NCBI GenBank assembly: GCA_017614055.1
Contig: JAGACP010000140.1
Location: 1 to 21,106 of the forward strand
Source of the DNA: Erysipelotrichaceae bacterium
GTDB taxonomy: Bacteria > Bacillota_I > Bacilli_A > Erysipelotrichales > Erysipelotrichaceae
Length of the DNA: 21,106 nt
Reading direction: 5' to 3'
Made by a program: the position numbers and the translations under genes. Of the stretch, positions 15,998-21,106 are shown piece by piece (the stretch's first letter is position 1; each line of letters starts with the position of its first letter). Below the pieces are notes generated by a model. That model worked only from the letters and a program-made list of their open reading frames with translations. It was not told the origin of the DNA and did not search any database.

Positions 15998-16300
15998 GTG
16001 AGATATAAGATCATTGTTTCCGACAAAGCCGCAGATATGCTGCAGAAACATATAGCCTTCATCGGCAACGTTTCCAAGGATGCTGCAAGAAAAGAGAAGG
16101 AGATTATCGTGAACGCCATCAGAAAGCTTAAGGATGATGCTCAGATATATCCGTTCTTTGAAAGCGAGATGATCCCCCGCAACAAATATCACAAGTATGT
16201 CGTTTCAAAAAGATATATAATTCTTTATCAGATCAAAGACAGCGTAGTCTATGTCGATTATATTCTGGATACCAGACAAGACTATTCCTGGCTGCTGTAG
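15998..16300 (+). CDS. RelE/ParE-family toxin
   Basis: The product is about 100 residues with the RelE/ParE profile: KIIVSDKAADMLQKHIAFIGNVS at the start, a helical middle, then FFESEMIPRNKYHKYVVSKRYIILYQI and the ending YVDYILDTRQDYSWLL, where RQDY near the C-terminus is typical. RelE members cleave mRNA on the ribosome and ParE members poison gyrase; the sequence does not decide between them. I prefer GTG 15998 because GAGGAG (15984-15989) is 8 nt upstream. The TTG at 15992, which overlaps the antitoxin stop codon, is too close to it. There is no sign of frameshift. The pair follows the ribosomal cluster directly and ends in a strong terminator. Confidence 0.85.
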   Translation: MRYKIIVSDKAADMLQKHIAFIGNVSKDAARKEKEIIVNAIRKLKDDAQIYPFFESEMIPRNKYHKYVVSKRYIILYQIKDSVVYVDYILDTRQDYSWLL

Positions 16301-16323
16301 AAAGAAAGATCAATAATATGAAT

Positions 16324-16346
16324 AAAGGCTCCTTCCGGAGCCTTTT
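16324..16346. terminator. Bidirectional terminator between the toxin and lipoprotein genes
   Basis: A 9-bp stem (16324-16332 with 16337-16345) with loop TTCC is followed by T residues on the + strand. It also has A-rich sequence on the other side, giving a T tract on the - strand. The two convergent genes (toxin +, lipoprotein -) end on either side. Confidence 0.8.
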
Positions 16347-16367
16347 GTGTTGCATGATCTGTTGTTG

Positions 16368-17516
16368 TCAGTTCTGCGATACGAAATGTCCGTAGACCGT
16401 ATATCCTGAATCGAGGTAGGTCATGGCGACGTCGTATTCTTTAGGATTTGAAGTGTCGTAGGTGATGACCATCCTGATGTCGTATGGATCGTAAGGATCC
16501 GTCATCTCGTTGCCTGCGAATCCGTCGACATGCAGGGCCAGTTCATATTCGTTGGACTGAAGATATTTGAAATCGGTGATGGCTGCGCCAAGATAGTAAC
16601 TGGTGGCGTCCATCGTCTCCTCATAGGTCTTTTCATTGGCATTGAACCAGGCGATCGTTCCGTGTTCGCTGTTGAAGAAGTTGCTGTTGGCTTCAAGGAG
16701 CTTCAGCAGTTCTTCAAGGGAAAGACCTTTGTCCGAGACGAAGAAATGGAAGATGCCCTCGTCTCCTACGTAGCATTCGAACTGCGTCGGATTGTTCTCG
16801 TCGAAGTCTATCTTGTATATGATGTCGTATGCTTCGTAAGGTTCGGTCTCGTCGTTTCCCGCAAAACCCGGCACATGCATCGTCAGTTCGTAGATCTTCT
16901 GTCCGAGATATTTGATGTCCTTGATGTCCGCCTGCATGAAGTAGCTTGAATTAGGCAGCGTCTCCTGGTATGTCCTTGAAGCGGCGTTGAATCTGCAGAG
17001 ATAACCCTGATAATCTTCGCGATACCAGCTGTTTTCTTCTAGCAGATCGAGAAGCTGGTTTGCGGATAGACCTTTGTCGGATACGAAGTGGCTGCTGTAG
17101 GCTGACGAGTGGTCAGGCTGTTCAACCACGCAGTCGAACTCCGTCGGCTTGTTCAGATCGTAGTACAAAGTGAACAGCAGATCGTATGCGTCATATGGAT
17201 CCGTCATCTCGTTTCCCGCAAAGGCAGGGACATGCATGGTCAGCTGATATTTATTGTCTTCGACCTTCTCGACTTTCGAGATCTCCATTCCCATGAAGTA
17301 TCCCGAGTTCTTGATCATCTCCTGATAGGATCTTTCATCTTTATTGAATCTGGCGTACAGCTGCTGTTCGGGACAGTAGAACCAGCTGTTGTCTTCAAGC
17401 GCCTTGAGCAGCGTTTCTTCATCGAACGTATCTCCGGATGGTTTGTCGCCTCCGTCGCATCCGAAAAGGCAGAAAGTCGTAAGCAGCGCTATAAACAGTA
17501 TTATCAGTTTTTTCAT
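16368..17516 (-). CDS. Lipoprotein of three tandem copies of an unrecognised domain
   Basis: The 382-residue product begins with a lipoprotein signal (MKKLIILFIALLTTFCLFGC; lipobox LFGC, lipidated Cys20), so it should be anchored outside the cell membrane. A short GGDKPSG linker follows, then three tandem repeats of about 115 residues: 33-151, 152-266 and 267-382. Each contains LLxxLExNS near its start, an FN....YxE segment, SxYxxxxxI, then the most constant block YxLxMHVxxFAGNxxTxPYxxYD (A-L-HV in repeat 3). After that come N-P-x-E/Q-Y/F-D/E and an HFVS ending; repeats 1 and 2 end with SDKGLS. I do not recognise the domain, and I see no obvious catalytic residues. It is a single gene with its own promoter and terminator. 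Ligand binding is possible but unproven. Confidence 0.85.
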   Translation of the reverse strand: MKKLIILFIALLTTFCLFGCDGGDKPSGDTFDEETLLKALEDNSWFYCPEQQLYARFNKDERSYQEMIKNSGYFMGMEISKVEKVEDNKYQLTMHVPAFAGNEMTDPYDAYDLLFTLYYDLNKPTEFDCVVEQPDHSSAYSSHFVSDKGLSANQLLDLLEENSWYREDYQGYLCRFNAASRTYQETLPNSSYFMQADIKDIKYLGQKIYELTMHVPGFAGNDETEPYEAYDIIYKIDFDENNPTQFECYVGDEGIFHFFVSDKGLSLEELLKLLEANSNFFNSEHGTIAWFNANEKTYEETMDATSYYLGAAITDFKYLQSNEYELALHVDGFAGNEMTDPYDPYDIRMVITYDTSNPKEYDVAMTYLDSGYTVYGHFVSQN

Positions 17517-17524
17517 TCGGATAG

Positions 17525-17575
17525 TCCTCCGTATTCTATATGTCTATTTTATAATCTTCCTTAGAGTACTGACAA
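17525..17575 (-). promoter_or_regulatory. Promoter and ribosome binding site of the lipoprotein gene
   Basis: Read on the - strand: TTGTCA (17570-17575), a 16-bp spacer and TATAAA (17548-17553), then GGAGGA (17525-17530) 8 nt before the ATG. Transcription would start near 17541. The promoter begins just beyond the terminator of the malic enzyme gene, so the lipoprotein is separately expressed. Confidence 0.65.
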
Positions 17576-17578
17576 ACT

Positions 17579-17606
17579 AAAAGGAGATGCATGTGCATCT
17601 CCTTTT
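17579..17606 (-). terminator. Terminator of the LDH2-malic enzyme operon
   Basis: A 12-bp perfect stem (17579-17590 with 17595-17606) has a 4-nt loop. On the - strand it ends in TTTT, and it lies about 22 nt after the malic enzyme stop codon. T residues also follow on the + strand, so it could act both ways. Confidence 0.85.
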
Positions 17607-17628
17607 TAAGATTTATAGTCAGACGGTA

Positions 17629-18801
17629 TCAGATCCTGGCGACTCCGGTCTTTCTTGCGGCTTCGGCTACAGCCTTTGCCACGGCTTTGCCTACGCGCGG
17701 ATCGAAGGCCTGAGGCAGGATGTATTCCTCATTGAGCTCATCATCTGCCACAAGCTCAGAAAGGGCCTTTGCTGCAGCCAGTTTCATCTCTTCGTTGATG
17801 TCGGATGCACGGCAGTCGAACGCGCCTCTGAAGACACCCGGGAAGGCCAGGACGTTGTTTACCTGATTCGGATAGTCGCTTCTTCCTGAGGCGACGATCC
17901 TTGCGCCGCCTTTCTTGGCGTCTTCCGGCATGATCTCAGGAGTAGGATTGGCGCAGGCGAAGACGATGGCGTCCTTGTTCATGGTGGAGACCATCTCGCT
18001 TGTCAGAACACCCGGTGCGGAAACGCCGATGAAGACATCCGCGCCTGTTATGACATCGGTTAGGCTTCCTGCTTCTTTATTGAGATTGGTCACATGGGAC
18101 ATCTCTTCCTTTATCCAGTTGAGATTCTCTCTTCCTTCGTAGATCGCTCCGTTCCTGTCGCACATTACTATATTCTTGAATCCGGCGGAAAGAAGCAGTC
18201 TGACGATGGATATCGCGGCAGCTCCCGCTCCGCTGGTGACGACCTTGACGTCTTCCTTGTTCTTGCCGACGACCTTGAGGGCGTTTGTGAGTCCCGCCAG
18301 GGTGATGATCGCGGTTCCGTGCTGGTCGTCATGGAAAATAGGGATGTCGCATTTTTCCTTGAGTTTTCTCTCTATCTCAAAACAGCGCGGCGAAGCGATG
18401 TCTTCAAGGTTGATCCCGCCGAATGATCCCGAAAGCAGATAGACGGTGTTGACGAACTCGTCGACGTCTTTTGTCTTGATGCACAGAGGGAAAGCGTCCA
18501 CTCCGCCGAAGGATTTGAACAGCACGCATTTTCCTTCCATTACCGGCATGCCTGCTTCCGGTCCGATGTCTCCCAGACCAAGTACTGCCGTACCGTCGGT
18601 GATGACGGCGCAGAGATTGTGGCGTCTGGTCAGGTCATAGCTCTTGTCTATGTCTTTCTGTATCTCCAGGCAGGGCTGGGCCACGCCCGGCGTGTAGGCG
18701 AGGGAAAGAGCTTCCCTGCTGTCGACGGGAACGGTGGCGATGACTTCGATCTTGCCTTTCCACTCTTCGTGGAGACGCAGCGATTCTTTCATGTAATCCA
18801 T
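17629..18801 (-). CDS. NAD(P)-dependent malic enzyme
   Basis: This enzyme oxidatively decarboxylates malate to pyruvate and CO2 with NAD+ or NADP+. It is the compact prokaryotic form, about 390 residues. Motifs: the catalytic Tyr36 in AYTPGV, EGK with the catalytic lysine (Lys91) in MEGKCVLFKSFGG, metal-binding Glu133/Asp134 (LEDI) and Asp158 in HDDQHGTA, the nucleotide-binding GAGAAA (181-186), and ANPTPEI (about 264-270). I chose ATG 18801 because AGGAG lies 7-8 nt upstream and the start MDYMKESLRLHEEW is family-like. The frame stays open to an ATG at 18849, but that would add 16 basic residues inside the preceding gene. It follows the LDH2 gene by 4 nt. Cofactor preference cannot be read reliably. 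Confidence 0.93.
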   Translation of the reverse strand: MDYMKESLRLHEEWKGKIEVIATVPVDSREALSLAYTPGVAQPCLEIQKDIDKSYDLTRRHNLCAVITDGTAVLGLGDIGPEAGMPVMEGKCVLFKSFGGVDAFPLCIKTKDVDEFVNTVYLLSGSFGGINLEDIASPRCFEIERKLKEKCDIPIFHDDQHGTAIITLAGLTNALKVVGKNKEDVKVVTSGAGAAAISIVRLLLSAGFKNIVMCDRNGAIYEGRENLNWIKEEMSHVTNLNKEAGSLTDVITGADVFIGVSAPGVLTSEMVSTMNKDAIVFACANPTPEIMPEDAKKGGARIVASGRSDYPNQVNNVLAFPGVFRGAFDCRASDINEEMKLAAAKALSELVADDELNEEYILPQAFDPRVGKAVAKAVAEAARKTGVARI

Positions 18802-18805
18802 ATAG

Positions 18806-19921
18806 TTACTCCTTTTCGAACGGGAACACGTACGGAAGATCATGCGCATCCCTCAGGGCTATCAGTTCCTTCTGTACCGCTTCGGATACGGGAACGCCCT
18901 TGTCTTTTCTTTCCAGCCAGACGAGATGTTCCTTCTCTCCGGCCGTATATATGCGGTCATATCCCGGAGCTTTCTCGCTGTTTCTCAGAGCTCTGCAGAT
19001 GTCTCCGGCGATCTTTCTGAATGTATCGAGACCCATGAAGGCTTCAGGATCGACGACGAAGAAGAAGTGGCCGAGATGATACATCTGCGGTTTTCCTTCG
19101 GAATCGACACCGCTCAGGGCTTTCATGAATTCCCCGCCTGCCAGCGCTGACGATAGTATCTCCACTACCGTCGCATAGCCGTAGCCTTTGTATCCGCACA
19201 TGTCGTCGGAAGGTCCTCCGCCAAGCGGCGCAAGAGCAGCCTTGCCCTGCGTGAGCATCTTCAGGATCTCGGCTGAATCGTTGACCGTGCTTCCGTCGTG
19301 GGTTACGACCATTCCGGTAGGAGTAGGCTTTCCCTGTCTGGCGTAATATTCTATCTTTCCTCTCTGGACGATGGAAGTCGCGCAGTCCAGGCAGAAGTTG
19401 AATTCTTCATCGGTAGGAAGCGAGAAGGTGAGAGGATTGGTTCCCAGCATATTCTCGACGCCGAATGTCGGAGCGATCGAAGGTCTGGCGTTTGTTCCGG
19501 TAACGCCGATCAGTCCTTCCTTGGCGGCCATGTCGGTCCAGTAGCCGGCGATGCCGTAGTGGGTCGAATTCCTGATGGCTCCTCCGGCCATGCCGTATTC
19601 CTTGGCTTTCTTTATGAGTTTCTCCATCATCGCATGCGCTGCGACCATGCCCATGCCGTCATGGGCATCCATGACAACCGTGGTAGGCGTCTCCTTGACG
19701 ATCTCCAGATCGGTCTTGGGCAGCAGCGTACCGTTCACGATGCGGTCGATGTATATCGGCTTGAATCTGTTGCATCCGTGCGATTCGATGCCTCTTCTGT
19801 CCGATTCAAGCAGTACGTCGGCGCAGATCCTGGCGTCTTCTTCGGAAACGCCGTAGGCCTTGAAGACATCGATCATGAAATCGTTCATCAGTTCCCAGGG
19901 AACATATGGTCTGTTTTCCAT
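18806..19921 (-). CDS. LDH2/MDH2-family malate/lactate/ureidoglycolate dehydrogenase
   Basis: This is a 371-residue NAD(P)-dependent dehydrogenase of the LDH2/MDH2 (YbiC/YiaK/AllD) family, not the classical LDH/MDH fold. Motifs: DRRGIESHGCNRF (about 41-53), NSTHYGIAGYW (118-128) with the catalytic histidine, GTNPLTFSLP (160-169) and GYKGYG (about 233-238). Known members use malate, L-lactate, ureidoglycolate or sulfolactate; substrate is not decided by sequence alone. Being the first gene of an operon with a malic enzyme favours malate. GGAGG precedes the ATG by 7 nt. The stop codon is 4 nt before the malic enzyme start, so the two are translated together. Confidence 0.92.
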   Translation of the reverse strand: MENRPYVPWELMNDFMIDVFKAYGVSEEDARICADVLLESDRRGIESHGCNRFKPIYIDRIVNGTLLPKTDLEIVKETPTTVVMDAHDGMGMVAAHAMMEKLIKKAKEYGMAGGAIRNSTHYGIAGYWTDMAAKEGLIGVTGTNARPSIAPTFGVENMLGTNPLTFSLPTDEEFNFCLDCATSIVQRGKIEYYARQGKPTPTGMVVTHDGSTVNDSAEILKMLTQGKAALAPLGGGPSDDMCGYKGYGYATVVEILSSALAGGEFMKALSGVDSEGKPQMYHLGHFFFVVDPEAFMGLDTFRKIAGDICRALRNSEKAPGYDRIYTAGEKEHLVWLERKDKGVPVSEAVQKELIALRDAHDLPYVFPFEKE

Positions 19922-19970
19922 GATAAAACCTCCTGTTGTATCAATTGTGAAATAAATAACTACTGTTCCT

Positions 19971-19999
19971 ATTATACTACATGAAGGTATCGGTGTCTC
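19971..19999 (-). promoter_or_regulatory. Probable promoter of the LDH2-malic enzyme operon
   Basis: On the - strand TATAAT (19971-19976) is 50 nt upstream of the ATG. GAGACA (19994-19999) lies 17 bp further up as a modest -35. The -10 overlaps possible + strand -10 sequences (TATTAT, TATACT) for the divergent HAD gene, so the two directions could compete for polymerase. Confidence 0.5.
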
Positions 20000-20031
20000 A
20001 TGATGTATGCCGGAAACACAAACAAGATATA

Positions 20032-20877
20032 ATGAATTTAGATATGATAGTATTCACGGACGTTGACGGAACGATTTACGACTACAGCGGCAGACTTCCC
20101 GAAGGCACGGCATATGCCATAAAGAAAATGAGGGAGAACAGCCACAAGGTTTTCATGGTGACAGGAAGATCGAAGGCCGAGAACAAGCCTGAGTTGCTCG
20201 ACATCGGTTTTGACGGAATGATAGGAGGAAATGGTTCCTATATCGAAGTTGACGGGAAGGTGCTGATGCACAAGACCATCTCTCTGGAGCAGTGCAGGCA
20301 CATAGTAGAGTGGTGCAGGTCCAGGAACATCGAATACTACGAAGAATCCAACAACGGTCTTTTCGCTTCCGAAGGTTTCTGCGAAAGTGCAAAGGATGCG
20401 ATCAGGAAATATATGACCGGTAAAGGAATGCCTGCAGACGAGACCGAAGACATCGACGTCAGGGCCGTATTCCACGGACTGGTGGAAGGCGAGAGACTTG
20501 TAAGAGACGATCTTAATAAAGTGTCTTTCCTTCTGAATTCATATCAGGATTATTTAGATGCTTTGATAGAGTTTGCGGACATGGAAGTCGGAAGCTGGGG
20601 AGGAAAGGGCGAGGAGGCTCTGTTCGGTGAATTGGGGCCTAAAGGCATAGACAAAGCCAAAGCCATAGAGATATTACTTGATTATCTCTGCGTCAGCAGG
20701 GAAGATACGATAGCCATCGGCGATGCGAAACAGGACATCGTCATGCTGAAGATGTGCGGAACGGGTGTAACGTTCAGTTCCGGAGGCGAAGAGATAAAGA
20801 AGATAGCCGACTATGTCACCGACGATGTCGACAAGGACGGCTTCAGAAAGGCGTTCGAACATTTCGGACTCATATAA
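20032..20877 (+). CDS. Cof-type HAD-IIB family phosphatase
   Basis: This is a cytosolic phosphohydrolase of the HAD superfamily. From the ATG at 20032: motif I DVDGT at 10-14 with the nucleophile Asp10, motif II VTGRS at about 38-42, a Lys in DLNKVSFLL, LGPKGIDKAKAI (about 202-213) and motif IV GDAKQD (230-235). Family members read GDxxND here, so Gln replaces Asn. The IIB cap lies between motifs II and III. Substrates of this family are sugar phosphates, nucleotides or cofactors; none can be named. The start is uncertain: ATG at 19981, 20032 and 20044 are in frame and none has a clear Shine-Dalgarno. Starting at 20032 or 20044 gives 281 or 277 residues, nearest the family size. Confidence 0.88.
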   Translation: MNLDMIVFTDVDGTIYDYSGRLPEGTAYAIKKMRENSHKVFMVTGRSKAENKPELLDIGFDGMIGGNGSYIEVDGKVLMHKTISLEQCRHIVEWCRSRNIEYYEESNNGLFASEGFCESAKDAIRKYMTGKGMPADETEDIDVRAVFHGLVEGERLVRDDLNKVSFLLNSYQDYLDALIEFADMEVGSWGGKGEEALFGELGPKGIDKAKAIEILLDYLCVSREDTIAIGDAKQDIVMLKMCGTGVTFSSGGEEIKKIADYVTDDVDKDGFRKAFEHFGLI

Positions 20878-20885
20878 TTAAAAAT

Positions 20886-20909
20886 AATGTCGCTGATATC
20901 AGCGACATT
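20886..20909. terminator. Palindromic bidirectional terminator between convergent genes
   Basis: The 24-nt sequence is a complete inverted repeat (20886-20897 with 20898-20909) with no separate loop, so a few central bases must open. T-rich tracts follow on both sides. It separates the + strand HAD phosphatase (stop at 20875-20877) from the - strand WYL gene, whose stop codon TAA (20909-20911) begins right at its edge. Confidence 0.8.
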
Positions 20910-21106
20910 TATTTATATCTTTTTTCCGTTTCTTTCAGGTTCTTCAGGAACTTTTCTTTCAGCGCTTCAGGTTCCACGATGGTGATGTTCTCCATGAACT
21001 GCTGGGCGAGATAGAGGGCTCCCTGTTCGGAGGTCCTGACCTTGATGATGAAGGTATCTTCCTTGTCCGGAATGACCAGAAGGTCCGTTCCGAAGATGTC
21101 TATCAT
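20909..21106 (-). CDS. C-terminus of a WYL-domain transcriptional regulator (5' partial)
   Basis: Only the last 65 residues are in the window; the frame continues past the edge and the ATG at the boundary is just an internal Met. The segment KVRTSEQGALYLAQQF, then NITIVEPEALKEKFLKNLKETEKRYK, has the shape of the C-terminal (WCX) part of YafY/WYL-type regulators: a beta strand with an Arg, a helix ending in an aromatic, then V-x-EP and a final helix ending in Tyr. These proteins usually have an N-terminal HTH and bind DNA in response to ligands or nucleic acids. The identification is by pattern over a short piece. Confidence 0.6.
   Translation of the reverse strand: MIDIFGTDLLVIPDKEDTFIIKVRTSEQGALYLAQQFMENITIVEPEALKEKFLKNLKETEKRYK

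Noticed and set aside
16368..17516. Frames on the + strand opposite the lipoprotein gene (e.g. 16530-16949, 17109-17564)
   Set aside because: They repeat in register with the three lipoprotein repeats and are shadows of them; the - strand frame has the signal peptide, ribosome site and promoter.
18802..18849. Longer N-terminus for malic enzyme starting at the ATG at 18849
   Set aside because: It would overlap the preceding gene by about 44 nt, adds 16 basic residues foreign to the family, and the ATG at 18801 has a proper Shine-Dalgarno.
19298..19984. Long + strand frame of 228 codons opposite the LDH2 gene
   Set aside because: Shadow of the real - strand gene; the - strand product has all family motifs and a ribosome site.

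Overview
The window is chromosomal DNA of a low-to-moderate GC Bacillota. Its core is an almost complete S10-spc-alpha ribosomal protein supercluster, about 14 kb, all on the + strand. Three features point to Bacilli or Erysipelotrichia-like relatives rather than Clostridia: rpsD is absent between rpsK and rpoA, S14 is the short zinc-binding form, and Arg is mostly encoded by AGA/AGG with strong AGGAGG-type Shine-Dalgarno sites. Loss of L30 (rpmD) and the unusual L3 and L24 sequences suggest an Erysipelotrichaceae-like lineage. That assignment is inference; no rRNA is present to confirm it.

Layout. Positions 1-1092 hold the 3' part of a surface protein with PASTA-like, InlB-B-type and Cys-pair repeats, closed by a strong terminator. 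Positions 1154-1407 hold a consensus promoter and a structured leader for the S10 operon. Positions 1408-15627 carry rpsJ-rplC-rplD-rplW-rplB-rpsS-rplV-rpsC-rplP-rpmC-rpsQ-rplN-rplX-rplE-rpsN-rpsH-rplF-rplR-rpsE-rplO-secY-adk-map-infA-rpmJ-rpsM-rpsK-rpoA-rplQ. Spacing is very tight and includes three overlaps, and a hairpin terminator follows rplQ. These genes supply ribosomal proteins of both subunits, the Sec translocon channel, adenylate kinase, N-terminal Met removal, IF1 and the RNA polymerase alpha subunit.

Downstream of rplQ the gene content is accessory. A Phd/YefM-RelE/ParE toxin-antitoxin pair (15729-16300) is followed by a bidirectional terminator. Convergent to it is a lipoprotein made of three tandem copies of a domain of about 115 residues that I do not recognise (16368-17516, - strand). 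Next comes a - strand operon of an LDH2/MDH2-family dehydrogenase and a malic enzyme (17629-19921), then a divergent Cof-type HAD phosphatase (+ strand, to 20877). The window ends in a truncated WYL-type regulator on the - strand that shares a palindromic terminator with the HAD gene.

The best candidates for something undescribed are the three-repeat lipoprotein, the divergent peptidyl-transferase-proximal loop of L3, the mirror-image low-complexity extensions on S3 and S5, and the S10 leader with two mutually exclusive hairpins. I see no complete novel defence or mobile system, no tRNA or rRNA, no CRISPR array and no insertion sequence.
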